Assembly: GCA_037693485.1 (NCBI GenBank) | Contig: CM075353.1 | Span: 44,664,001 to 44,728,000 of the forward strand | Source: Kitagawia praeruptora | Lineage: Eukaryota > Streptophyta > Magnoliopsida > Apiales > Apiaceae | Direction: 5' to 3' | DNA: 64,000 bases | Program-made: the position numbers and the translations under genes | Notes under the pieces: generated by a model | The model's database searches: none | What the model saw: only the letters and a program-made list of their open reading frames with translations | What the model was told of the DNA's origin: nothing | Shown here: piece after piece, positions 1 through 10,598 of the stretch | How the letters are laid out: each line of letters opens with the position of its first letter | Position numbering within the stretch: the stretch's first letter is position 1

Positions 1-2598
1 GGAAATGATGGTGGTACTAAGTCACATAAAGTTGAAACCTCTGATGTTGCTTTAGTAACAAAGAGATCTAATACTCAAACTAGGCAGTCAACTCATGTTT
101 CTAGATCTGGTAAGAAGACAGTGACAAAAATGGTGCAATCTCAGAATCCAAAAGAAGAACAGTTTGTGACACATGGTCAAACTCTGTCAACCATTCCTGA
201 GGATGATGTGTATGTGGAATAGGATGAAGATGCTGCTAATCTGTTTCATGAACTTGACACTGGAGATGGTCGTGTTCTTAAACTGTTTCATAAAGACAAA
301 AGAGTTCAACAGTATCATGCTGAGAAAGCACTTATCTTATCTACTGGAGAAAATCCAAACATGACTACTGATGAGTTCTTAGAAGAATAGAACAGGATTT
401 TTGAAGAGATTGCAAAACAAAATGAAGCTCCTGCTGCAAGAAGAGGAAGAGGCAGAGGAGGAAGATACAGAAGTAGAGGAAGATTATCTGCTCAAACTAG
501 TACAAGGCAAACAAGATCTAGTGGAATCAAATTAAAAGATGTTTCTGAAAATGAAAAGAAGAAAACTCCACTATCTCTTGCACTAACTCCAGACAACAGA
601 TTCAATGCTCCTGAAGAAATTGAAGAGGAGATATTGCCTTTAAAAAGAAAGAGTAAGGTTGCTGTTCAATCTACTGCATCTAATGAGAAGTCAGTCTTTG
701 GTTTAATTTCTGATGTTGTCTCTGATTCTGAAGAAGCTGAAATTTTAAAAGAACTTAAGATTATGATTCTTAAGGTTGTGGTTGAATTTCACAATGTGGA
801 AGTTATTGAAGATACACTGGAGTATGAACAAAAGAACTTCAGAAGATTTGAAAGAGAAAATGAAATCAGAGCTAAAGCCAGAGAAGTAGAAAGGATAACA
901 ACCAGAGACTACTTGAGAAATGTTCATAGATCAAACAGGAATTTATGGTATGATAAAGATAAATCTGTTCCTGAACATCAGCAGGATTATCCAACAGATG
1001 AGAAGAAGAAGAGTAAGAAAAAGGAGAAGAGTGAGTGTGATTATAGGAAACCGGTTGTTTTCAAATCAGCAGGACTGATAACAGAGTCTTCTTTGATTAA
1101 TGAATCTTTATCGATTGTTAAATCAAAGTCTACTACATTTATTGCTGAAAATCCACCAAAATGGGTAAGTATGCAATCTGGTTTGAAAGGATTGGAACCT
1201 GGCACAAGAGGAGGAATTTGGTATAGTCATGCACAGATTATTTTCATTGTACAAACTGATCAACATGCTCTAGTTGACAAGATTGGTGATGAGTTAACTG
1301 TTGATCATCTCTGGAAACTTGAAGCTGTTGCTATCATTGCTGATTGTCATGCTGGTGCAAAGAAAATAGAAAAGATGTTGTACTTCATGAAAGATAGAAG
1401 TGTAAAGAAGATTCCTATCTATGAATTGTTGTGTAAATCTGCAAAGAGCTGAAATATGTTCTGTATCTTCTCAGAAGTAAAAGAATCAATGTTAAAGAAA
1501 GAGAAGTTTACTACAATTGGTTTGTTATGATTTACAGGACAATTAGGCAGAGGTTTATGGATGGAAGAACGAGATATTAGGGGTGGGAATCGGATAATAC
1601 GGATACGGATATGGCCATATCCGTATCCGGATCCGGCAATCAGTAAAAATATCCGAATCCGTATCCGGATCCCGAAATATCCGGTTCTATCGAATACGGA
1701 TAATATCCGAACGAATCCGGATCCGAATCCGGATATATCCGGATCCTCCACTTGCTGTCTTTTTTTTTGTTTTTTTTTTCTAATTGCATTTGCAGTCTTG
1801 GTTGTCCAAAATTAATACGTGACGAGGGAATTGAACCTGAGTGCTGCTCCTTTTGCTTTCCCAAATTATGATTGTTGTGTTACAAAGTTTAATAATTAAT
1901 CATAAATTAGTATAAACATGTTTATATTTGTATTCTTAATAATTAATAATAATATATTATTATATTATCTTGATATATTTTGTAATTATATATTAAAATA
2001 TATATCATATATTAAAAATATATATTATATATTAAAAATATATATTATATATAATTCATTTCGGATACGGATATTTTCGGATACGGATGCGCCTATATCC
2101 ATATCCGCATCCTAAACTTCCGGATTCAGATACGGATAATATCTGGTTGACTCCGAATACGGATAATATCCGCTTTTTTCCGGATACGAACACAGATATT
2201 TCGGACGGATATCGGATTTTCCGGATTTTTTTCCCAGCCCTACGAGATATGATGGCAATTATATTCCTATGTACTTAAATTTAAGAGACATAGAGGTTGA
2301 AATGAAGAAAGGTACAGCTGTTAGAGAAGTGTATCTAGGCATGGAACAACTGTCTCTAAATCCAGATGGAAAGGAAATTGCTTATGTGTTGCTAGGTGAC
2401 TTAGATCTTCCAAGAAGCTTAATTTAGAATCTCAGGGCAACTATCTATCAGATTAATGAGGAAGATGAAGAACTCAAAAATCTGAAGAAGAAACTGATTC
2501 AAATTCTTGAAAGCAAGGAAGAAGAGTTGATATCTGATTTCTTGAGGATGAATCTGTTTTATCAAAGAATTTCTGAAACTGTTCCTGATGATTTTTAG
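1..2598 (+). pseudogene. Extra ORF of Copia (SIRE-type) element A, decayed
   Basis: One reading frame runs from the window edge to 1452 and is broken by TAG stops near 220 and 388. It continues after a one-base frame change near 1443 and, beyond the inserted hAT element (1578-2242), runs to a stop at 2598 with one further TAG near 2425. The product is hydrophilic, with an Arg/Gly-rich patch (about 430-500) and a charged coiled-coil-like C-terminus. It sits just upstream of a polypurine tract and an LTR start, where SIRE-type Copia elements carry an additional ORF of unknown function. No catalytic motif is visible. The left end lies outside the window. Family assignment rests on position and on the comparable ORF in element C, so it is inferred. 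Confidence 0.6.
1578..2242. mobile_element. Non-autonomous hAT-type element 1 (665 bp)
   Basis: The ends are TAGGGGTGGGAA on the left and its imperfect inverse (TAGGGCTGGGAA) on the right. They are flanked by the 8-bp direct repeat CGAGATAT at 1570-1577 and 2243-2250, the duplication length of hAT elements. Both subterminal zones are dense in CGGATA / TATCCG words and the centre is almost pure AT. No transposase is present. It interrupts the element A extra ORF: the same protein frame resumes after it. Confidence 0.8.
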
Positions 2599-2665
2599 AA
2601 GGTATTTTGTTTTGAGTTTTTGACATCTTTGAATCAAGGAATTTGTGCTTTGTTTTATAAAGAAC

Positions 2666-2770
2666 AAATTGGGGGAGATTGTTAGATATTGATTCAAGTG
2701 ATGATCAGGATCTGGGCATTACTGATCAGATACTGATGCTGACGTCATCAGTAATACAACGTCAGTATTG
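2666..2770 (+). repeat. Polypurine tract and truncated 3' LTR of element A
   Basis: A G-rich tract (2666-2679, core GGGGGAGA) is followed at 2680 by TGTTAGATATTG, a normal Copia LTR start. Only about 91 bp of LTR remain before element B begins at 2771. The rest of this LTR is not found on the far side of B. Confidence 0.65.
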
Positions 2771-4066
2771 TGAAAATGCACACCTAGAGGGGGGTGAATA
2801 GGTGTAAATGGCTAACTATATTCAACTAAGTCCGATTTTAAAAATTACCAGAAACAGCTTACTGATTTCGTTTTATGCAGAGATAAATGGTAAGCTGATT
2901 GCAAACAGTATGTTGAATGTAAAGACAATAAGTGCAGTAAAGTGCATAAACAGTAAGCTAAATGCAAGCAGTAAGTAAAGAGCAGAAAATAAAGAACACA
3001 GAGACTTTTAGCCAGGTTCGACCCCTAACCCCTATGGTCTACGTCCTGGTCCCTTACCAACTTGGTAAGAGAATATATTATTGATCACTGAAATAAAACC
3101 AATTACAAGATACAATAATATATCTCCCTTATATCCCAGTTGTTGACAAATGGCGTGCTGAACTCCTGTTTCTGAACTTGCTCTCTAAGCTATACTTCCC
3201 AAGTATACTTCTCTAGCAACGATCACCAAACCCTAGTTCCCAAGCCAACTTGTCCAACAACTAAACCTTACAATTCGAACAATACAATCAATAGATGAAT
3301 ACAACTCAAACTATGAACTCTCTAAAATATAGCACATATATATATTAAGAGCTCGAGAGTATCAAAAGAATATAGTAATGAAAAACCGAGTTGTTTGTAA
3401 TCTTGTGTGCTTGAAAGTTTTCTCTGAATGTTCTCTGGATTGTTAGAAACGAATGAACACAAGAATCAGTTTATAAAGCTTCACACCAACGTTCAGAAAA
3501 TCAATCACCAATTATTCGAACTATTAGAATCAATTTCCAACGTTCAATTGGTTAGAGATTTTACAAACGTTCTTGTGAACGTTAGACAGAGGGTTTGAGA
3601 GAAAGAGATCGATGAGAAACTTATCCCTTCTGTTCGTATGTATATAAAACGCGTATAGGAGATTTTGAAGAAAGAAAATCTTTTAAATAAGGAAACTCCT
3701 ATAAGTTTTATAAAATGATTTAAAGAAAGATATTTAAAAAGATTTGAGCTCTAGAATATATTGTATACGTATTATATAATAAATAGTCCTCACAATATAT
3801 TTCCTGAATTACATCCATGAGAATTTGTCTTGAAAAGTCTTCAGGATTTCTGGCAGTTTGCAAATGGCTTGCTGTTTGTGTCTGTCAGTGCAAATGGCTT
3901 GCCAAACTATCTCTGTTGTAACACCAAATGGCTTGCTGTATATATATTCTCTGTAAACTTAATATACCCTGCAAAACCAAGTTAGTACAACCATAACACA
4001 ATGTTTTATATCAAACTACAAGCAAATAGCTTGCTGAATGTGATCATCAAAACCATAGGAGTATCA
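2771..4066 (-). repeat. 3' LTR of element B (1296 bp)
   Basis: It starts TGAAAATGCACACC and ends GGAGTATCA on the + strand, giving the TG...CA ends of an LTR. Its first 266 bp recur at 8229-8494. It contains several copies of a word close to AAATGGCTTGCTG (3860-4035) that is also scattered through the coding part of the element. Confidence 0.85.
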
Positions 4067-4082
4067 ATCTCCCCCTTTTTGA
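4067..4082 (-). other. Polypurine tract of element B
   Basis: On the minus strand this reads AAAAAGGGGGAGAT directly before the LTR start TGATACTCC. It is the expected plus-strand DNA primer site next to a 3' LTR. Confidence 0.75.
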
Positions 4083-4416
4083 TGATTACACAATATTTAG
4101 GAGAATAAGAAAGCTCCCCCTAAATCCCTGCATATTAGAACATTTTGATATAAAACAGATTCAAGATAAACAAGCATAATCAATCATATCCAAATCGAAT
4201 ATCTTGAACAAACAAGCAAATAAGTTCTCCCAAATAAGTTCTCCTAAATTTCTCCCCCTTAATCCATCAAAAATTCAACAAAAAGAATATTAGTCCAGGT
4301 CTGGAATAAGCATCGAGAAATAAAATTAAAAAGACAAATCATGGTAATGGCATATAAACAGTTCAGATACAAATGGTAAGCCAACATTACCCATTCTGTG
4401 TTTGTCAACTTACTGA
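4083..4416. other. Non-coding 3' leader between pol and polypurine tract of B
   Basis: An AT-rich stretch with two C-rich words (near 4115 and 4254) resembling polypurine tracts on the minus strand. No ORF. It belongs to element B. Confidence 0.5.
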
Positions 4417-7400
4417 CTACACAGTACACATGCCAAGCTCCCTTCGTAAGAATGAGAATCTTTCTTCAACTAATGGCTTTGTGAAGATATCCGCTCGTTG
4501 AAATTCTGTTGAGACAAATTCCAACTCAATCTTTCCTTTAGCAACATTATCTCTCAAGAAATGGTGTCGAACATCAATATGTTTTGTTCTTGAGTGATTC
4601 ACCGGATTCTTCGAAATATTGATGGCGCTTGTGTTGTCACAATATATTGGAATCTTGCCATACTTAATATCAAAGTCCTTTAGTGTTTGAATCATCCATA
4701 AAATCTGAGAACAACAACTACCAGCTGCTAGATATTCTCCTTCAGCCGTGGATAAAGCAACAGAAGCTTTCTTTTTGCATTGCCAAGAAACCAAGCTTTG
4801 TCCAAGGAATGCACAAACACCACTTGTACTCTTTCTATCAGTTTGAGACCCTACATAATCTGCATCACTATACCCAACAAGATCAAAAGTATTTGTGATA
4901 GGATAGAACAAACCAAGATTGATAGAACCACTTAAATATCTAAATATTCTTTTAACCGCATTTAAGTGAGATTCTTTAGGGTTGGATTGAAACCTTGCAC
5001 AAACACATACACTATACATGATATCAGGTCTTGAGGCAGTTAAATATAATAAACTTCCAATCATACCTCTATACCGTTTAACATCCACATCCTTACCATT
5101 CTCATCTGCAAACAGCTTGCTGTTTTGAGTCATAGGAGTTGCTTTAGCTTTGACATCTTCATAACCAAATCTTTTGAGCAGATTATTTGTATACTTTGAT
5201 TGATGCACATAAATACCATCAATGGTTTGCTTGATTTGGAGACCCAAGAAATAATTGAGTTCCCCCATCATGCTCATGTCAAATTCATTGTACATGCACT
5301 TAGAAAACCACTCACACATAGATTCATTAGTAGCACCGAATACAATATCATCCACATATATTTGTACAACAAGAATATCTTTACCATTTTGCTTTGTAAA
5401 TAATGTGGGATCGATATTACCTCGAATAAATCCATTTTTGAGAAGAAACTTACTAAGCCTCTCATACCACGCTCTAGGGGCCTGTCTTAAACCATATAGT
5501 GCCTTCTTGAGCTTGTAAACATAGTCATGAAACTTCTCATGTTCGAATCCAGGAGGCTGTTTGACATAGACTTCCTCATCCAGCACGCCATTTAGAAATG
5601 CGCTTTTTACGTCCATTTGATATAACTTGAATTTCTTGTAGCATGCATAAGCAAGAAGCATTCTGATTGATTCTAAACGAGCTACAGGTGCATATGTTTC
5701 TTCAAAATCAATTCCTTCTTGTTGATTATAGCCTTGAGCCACGAGCCTTGCCTTATTTCGAGTAACAGTTCCAAATTCATCCACTTTGTTCTTGAACACC
5801 CATTTGGTTCCTATGATAGAAGCATCTTCTGGTGGCTTTACAAGTTCCCAAACATCACATCTCTCGAATTGGTTGAGTTCCTCTTGCATTGCCATGATCC
5901 AATTTTCATCTTCTAATGCTTCTTTGATATTTTTGGGTTCTTCTTGAGCTAAAAAGGCAGCATAACCACAAAAATTTACTTTTCCTCTCCTTGTTGTGAT
6001 TCCATCTGAGATATTTCCAATAACAAGTTCTGGAGGATGATTCTTTACTGTCCTTGTAGCTTTTGGTAGACAATGTTGAGCAATTTCTTCATTTGAAGTT
6101 AATCTGACCAATTCAGCTTGCTGACTTGATGTTCCAGCTTGCTGTTTTCCATTCTCAGTAGAGTTGTTGGCTTGCTGACTTCCAGTTTCAGCAGAATTGT
6201 TGGCTTGCTGATTTCCAGTAACTTGAGGTTGTATGTTATCAGTTTCACCTGCAAATTCCTCCTCATCTCTTGGCAGATCATTGTTAGGTTCTTGAAAAGT
6301 AACATCAATAGATTCTTCAACTATATGTTTATTTAAGTTATAAACTCTATATGCTCTACTAGTTAAAGAATAGCCAAGAAAAATAGCTTCATAAGATTTA
6401 GCATCGAATTTACCATCATTATCAATTGTCTTGAGCACAAAACACTTTGAGCCAAAGATTTTGAAGTAACTAATGTTTGGCTTCTTTTTCCTCAACAATT
6501 CATACGGAGTTTTGTTCAAAATAAGCCTGATTATGACTCTGTTCAACAAATAGCATGCTGTATTCACTGCTTCTGCCCAAAAACTTCTAGGCAGCTTGCT
6601 TTCTTGCAAAAGAGTCCTTGCTGTTTCTTGTAGTGACCGGTTCTTCCTTTCTACCACTCCGTTTTGCTGTAGAGTCCTTGGTGCAGAAAATTCATGTGTA
6701 ATTCCTCTTTTTTCACAATAAGCAATGAAGTCTTTATTGAGAAATTCACCTCCTCTATCACTCCTTATACCTACAAGTCTTGTATTCAACTTGTTCTCAA
6801 GTAATTTGATTAGCTTCTTAAACTCATCAAAAGCACAATCTTTAGTACGAAGAAATAATACCCATGTAAATCTAGAATAATCATCTACAATCACAAAACC
6901 ATATTGTTTACCTCCAATACTCTTGTAAGCTTCTGGACCAAATAAGTCCGAATGCAGAAGCTCTAAGGGTTTAGAAGTAGATACCATTTTCTTTGATTTG
7001 TGAGTACTTCGAAGCTGTTTTCCCAATTGGCAAGCTGAACAGACTTCTGTTTTGACATACTTCAGCTTGGGCAGCCCTCTCACTAGTTTCTTGCTTGATA
7101 ACTTTCTGAGCAAATCCATGTGTGCATGTCCCAATCTTCTATGCCAAATATATGGGTCATTATCTATTGCAGCCAAACAGCATGCTGTTTCCTGCATATC
7201 AAAGTCTAATACATATATATTTCCTTCCCTTCTAGCAACTAGGGGGAATTTGTTAGTACCAATAGTAATAATAGCTTTATCAATGCCCAATTCAACATGA
7301 TGTCCATCATCAAATAATTGAGTAACACTCAGCAAATTATAAGAAAGACCTTCGACATATTGAACTTTATCAATTGAAATATTACTATTACCAATAGAAC

Positions 7401-7560
7401 CGGTACCAAGGATTTGAAGAGTTTTGCTATTCCCAATTGTCACTCTTCCACCCTTTTTCATTTTGAGATTCATAAACTGAGATTTGTCTCCACACATATG
7501 TCTTGTGCATCCACTGTCCAAGATCCATTGCTTTGTCTTGACCTTAGCAGCAAGGCACAT
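4417..7560 (-). CDS. pol: Copia pol polyprotein (PR-INT-RT-RNase H), intact
   Basis: An uninterrupted 1047-residue frame. An aspartic protease active site DSG lies at residues 15-17. An HHCC-type pre-integrase zinc region is at about 138-185. The integrase core is at about 200-320, with its second acidic residue in SDRGGEF near 268. The reverse transcriptase has YVDD at 735-738, and the RNase H-like domain begins at about 910 (STAEGEY and a DNTSAI-type motif). It makes the enzymes that process, copy and integrate the element. It lies in a different frame from the gag remnant, 22 bases downstream of the gag stop. The sequence just before its first ATG (poly-T then GTAG) looks like a splice acceptor. 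All catalytic motifs I can identify are kept, but gag is defective, so autonomous movement is doubtful. Confidence 0.93.
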   Translation of the reverse strand: MCLAAKVKTKQWILDSGCTRHMCGDKSQFMNLKMKKGGRVTIGNSKTLQILGTGSIGNSNISIDKVQYVEGLSYNLLSVTQLFDDGHHVELGIDKAIITIGTNKFPLVARREGNIYVLDFDMQETACCLAAIDNDPYIWHRRLGHAHMDLLRKLSSKKLVRGLPKLKYVKTEVCSACQLGKQLRSTHKSKKMVSTSKPLELLHSDLFGPEAYKSIGGKQYGFVIVDDYSRFTWVLFLRTKDCAFDEFKKLIKLLENKLNTRLVGIRSDRGGEFLNKDFIAYCEKRGITHEFSAPRTLQQNGVVERKNRSLQETARTLLQESKLPRSFWAEAVNTACYLLNRVIIRLILNKTPYELLRKKKPNISYFKIFGSKCFVLKTIDNDGKFDAKSYEAIFLGYSLTSRAYRVYNLNKHIVEESIDVTFQEPNNDLPRDEEEFAGETDNIQPQVTGNQQANNSAETGSQQANNSTENGKQQAGTSSQQAELVRLTSNEEIAQHCLPKATRTVKNHPPELVIGNISDGITTRRGKVNFCGYAAFLAQEEPKNIKEALEDENWIMAMQEELNQFERCDVWELVKPPEDASIIGTKWVFKNKVDEFGTVTRNKARLVAQGYNQQEGIDFEETYAPVARLESIRMLLAYACYKKFKLYQMDVKSAFLNGVLDEEVYVKQPPGFEHEKFHDYVYKLKKALYGLRQAPRAWYERLSKFLLKNGFIRGNIDPTLFTKQNGKDILVVQIYVDDIVFGATNESMCEWFSKCMYNEFDMSMMGELNYFLGLQIKQTIDGIYVHQSKYTNNLLKRFGYEDVKAKATPMTQNSKLFADENGKDVDVKRYRGMIGSLLYLTASRPDIMYSVCVCARFQSNPKESHLNAVKRIFRYLSGSINLGLFYPITNTFDLVGYSDADYVGSQTDRKSTSGVCAFLGQSLVSWQCKKKASVALSTAEGEYLAAGSCCSQILWMIQTLKDFDIKYGKIPIYCDNTSAINISKNPVNHSRTKHIDVRHHFLRDNVAKGKIELEFVSTEFQRADIFTKPLVEERFSFLRRELGMCTV

Positions 7561-7582
7561 CTACAAAACAAACAAAAATATC

Positions 7583-8170
7583 TCAATGTTTTGGTACCCA
7601 TATAGGTTTGGGTCTAGGTTGGTTAGTAGCAAGAATATATAAAGCATTTAAATCAGATTTCTTGATCCATATTTGGACAACTTTTGGGGACTGATCATTC
7701 TGTTGGTAAGCTGTTTGTCTTCTGCTATTTGCATTTTGGTATGCTGATTGCTGTCTGACTGGTCCATTCTGGTATGCTGTTTTCTGTCTGACTGGTCCAT
7801 TCTGGTATGCTGTTTTCTGTCTGGCTGGTCCATTCTGGTATGCTGGTTTCCTCTTATGATATACTTGAACCACACAATTCTTTTCCAGATGTCCTTTTCC
7901 ACCACATTTGTTACATGTCTTCCAAGGCATAGCATAATTGTAGGGAATGCCATTCCTTCCATCATATTTGAGCACCTTATCTTTCTTATTGAAGTTTAGA
8001 CCAACACCTTCTCTGACCAAAGGTACTTTTGCCTTCTTCATCATTGTTTTTAAAGTGTCTTCACCTTGAACAAAAGTTTCCATGCTGCTTTTCCACCAGT
8101 GGTAGTTGTGTGTGCCATGAAGAAGTGGAGGCCTAAAATCAGATTTTCCTTCGGGATAGTTTTCAGCCAT
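7583..8170 (-). pseudogene. gag: Copia gag remnant with internal deletion (element B)
   Basis: The start is the ATG at 8170, giving MAENYPEG, 45 bases after the primer site. After about 45 residues of N-terminal gag the sequence jumps to a short linker and one zinc knuckle (CNKCGGKGHLEKNC). A normal Copia gag has a capsid-type domain of a few hundred residues here, so most of it is missing. After the knuckle come tandem near-copies of a short Gln/Asn/Tyr-rich unit (PAYQNG, TAYQNG) at about 7700-7850. The frame ends at 7583 without joining pol. The knuckle would bind RNA, but capsid assembly is unlikely. Confidence 0.8.
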
Positions 8171-8214
8171 TATGATCGAATACTTTCCTGTTACAGAATT
8201 GTTAGTATACCAAC

Positions 8215-8226
8215 GCTCTGATACCA
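8215..8226 (-). other. Primer binding site of element B (initiator tRNA-Met)
   Basis: On the minus strand this reads TGGTATCAGAGC, the complement of the 3' end of plant initiator tRNA-Met, two bases after the LTR end. It also decides the orientation of the element. Confidence 0.9.
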
Positions 8227-8228
8227 AA

Positions 8229-8494
8229 TGAAAATGCACACCTAGAGGGGGGTGAATAGGTGTAAATGGCTAACTATATTCAACTAAGTCCGATTTTAAA
8301 AATTACCAGAAACAGCTTACTGATTTCGTTTTATGCAGAAATAAATGGTAAGCTGATTGCAAACAGTATGTTGAATGTAAAGACAATAAGTGCAGTAAAG
8401 TGCATAAACAGTAAGCTAAATGCAAGCAGTAAGTAAAGAGCAGAAAATAAAGAACACAGAGACTTTTAGCCAGGTTCGACCCCTAACCCCTATG
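8229..8494 (-). repeat. Truncated 5' LTR of element B
   Basis: It matches 2771-3036 with one visible substitution, then identity stops at the shared word CCCCTATG and element C sequence follows. The missing part is the U3/promoter side of the LTR. Confidence 0.85.
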
Positions 8495-8535
8495 TCTTTA
8501 GCCTTCAGGTCAGTTTTCAGATCAGTAACTGCCTT

Positions 8536-10598
8536 TTAACAATCATCAAGTCTGCCATCCAGTGTTTTGACTTGCACCACTGTGGCCTTCAAACAAGAAA
8601 GAATGTCTGGATTTGAAATTTCTGTAGCAGCTTGTTTCACAAACTTGGCTGCTCTCTCTTTAGGAAATATACAATCTTCCTTGTGCCAATTTTCAGAAAA
8701 TTTAGCAAAGAATTCTGCTTCAACTTCATGTGATGTAGAAGGCTGAGTGAAAGGGGCATGCTTTGCATCAGTTTGGATTGGAGCACTTTGAGAAGAATCA
8801 GAGTCTCCACTTTCTTCAGCTTCAACTCCAATATTATCATCTGGAATTGAATCAGTATGAAGCACCTCAACATTCTCTGCAACACTATCCACAGTGTTTA
8901 TAACAGGCTCAGCTGTATGCAGTTCAGCATTCTCTGCAACAGCATCTACAGTTTCTTGAACAACTTCAGCATTCGCTATAAACTCAGCAACTACCTCTGC
9001 AACTTCTTCAACATGCTTAGCAGGTTGCTCTTCAGACTCAATAGTCTTATCAACAGCTTCAGGCAGAGTATCAGAGATTACATCCTTAGTTGCCTTTTCA
9101 ACTTCTTCACCATGTTCAGAACCCTGGTGAGCATCAGAGAATATAGCAGTGTGAGAATCCACTTTTTCATCAAGAATATCAACAGGATCAGAGAATGGCT
9201 TGATAGGAGTAGCAAAATCATCCAAAGAAGGAAAACTATCTCTGTTGTCCTCATCCATTGGCATATGTACTGGTGATTGCACAACCTCTTCTTCAGTGTT
9301 TACCTCAACATCAGGTATTTCTGTAGAAGGAACCTCTGGAGCGTCAACATTTATCTCTTCATCAGAATCAGAGATTACCAACTTCCTTAACTTCCTTCTT
9401 TTGTAGGTATGTACCTCAACTTCTATCTCTTCTCCATCAGAAGATGACTCTTCTTCAACAACAGAGGATGATGGAGACCTATTAGCTCTCTCCTTCTTCT
9501 CTTTTCTGGCCCTCTTAGCCCTTGCCAAGCTATGTCTGGAATTGTGAGCAGTATGCTTGGTTCTACCCCCACGTTTGGGTTATGGTTGTTGGTCAGGTTG
9601 GGGTTGGGGTTGAGTAGGAGACTGAGGTTGTGGTTGAGATGATTGAGGTTCAGAGTTAAATGATTCAGTGTTTAATGGTTCAGTGTTTAGTGGTTCAGTG
9701 GTTTAGGTAGAGTGGATGAAGGTTGAGGTTGGTGTGTAGTAGAAGTGGATACTGGGACTGAAGTGTGATCAGTGTTTAGAGAAGGTTGTTCAGCCTGTGG
9801 AGGTTCTTGTGGTTGATTTATAAAGTTCTGTAAAGCAAGAGGGTAAACCAGAGCAGGCACATCCTTATTAACATCCTTATTTGTCAAGTCAGAGAAAATT
9901 CTCTTATTGACCTTAAATGGCTGAATCGCATCAGCTTCAGCTATTTCAACATTTGGCACACAAGCAGTAAATAGCATTTGACAAAATCTAGCAAAATACA
10001 CAGTTCTAGATACTGACAACCTATAACCTAAGTTCATCAACACAAATCTTCCAAAATCAAAATTACTACCATAGAGAAGAGAATACCCGATTTGAAGACT
10101 ATCAATAGGAATTGCATCCCAGTTGGTGATTTTGTTCCCAAAAGCCCTTGTAATACAGTCGAAGAAGAAACTCCATTCTTTTCTCAACTGTGGCCTTTTC
10201 ACTGATCCAAGTCTAGCCAAAGACCCTGAATACCCAATCTACTGTAGCATATCTCGCAGATTCTTTTCCGAAGCAATAGCATACGAAGTGTGAATGTCGA
10301 AGCCCATGGTTTCTCTGACTGTATCTAGAGTGATAACATAGTCAGTTTCGTCATATGTGAAAATAATGGATGGAGTGCCATTCTCTCCACCATCATCATA
10401 AATAGAGTTTTGCCAAAAGGATGCAATTTGTGATGTAGACAGCGTTTGGGGTTCAACCAAAGCTTTACCAATCTCTGAATCGCGTAAGAAACTCTGCATC
10501 AAATGAAAAGCATCTGGAGCATTTTCATTGTTTAAAGGAGCTGCATAATTGTTAGAGACAAATAAGAGGCCAAGAGTATTGAAAGGTTTGGTTGCCAT
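8536..10598 (-). pseudogene. Extra ORF of element C (SIRE-type), broken
   Basis: It starts at the ATG at 10598 (MATKPFNTLG). The first about 120 residues are globular. A TAG stop lies near 10239 (CAG TAG context), after which the same kind of protein continues to 9687. Next come a Pro/Gln-rich low-complexity stretch with stops (about 9580-9690) and a very acidic segment rich in Glu, Val and Ala (9528-8536). The globular part resembles the plant transposon-encoded domain found downstream of pol in SIRE-like elements; its function is unknown. The frame is cut at 8495, where element B's LTR begins. No membrane segment or envelope-like feature is evident. The identification is by position and general character. 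Confidence 0.6.

Larger units (their letters stand above)
2771..8494 (-). mobile_element. Copia LTR retrotransposon B, young, 5' LTR truncated
   Basis: Reading on the minus strand the order is partial 5' LTR (8494-8229), tRNA-Met primer site, gag remnant, intact pol, polypurine tract, and full 3' LTR (4066-2771). The part of the LTR present twice (about 266 bp) shows one mismatch that I can see, so insertion was recent. The 5' LTR stops abruptly at 8494, where element C sequence starts. No target duplication can be checked because that end is lost. The domain order PR-INT-RT-RNase H is that of Copia. Confidence 0.85.

Noticed and set aside
2419..2697. Minus-strand open frame as a gene
   Set aside because: It lies opposite the coiled-coil end of the element A extra ORF and has no recognisable domain.
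8215..8226. tRNA gene at the TGGTATCAGAGC sites
   Set aside because: Only the 12-13 bases complementary to the tRNA-Met 3' end are present, next to LTRs; they are primer sites.
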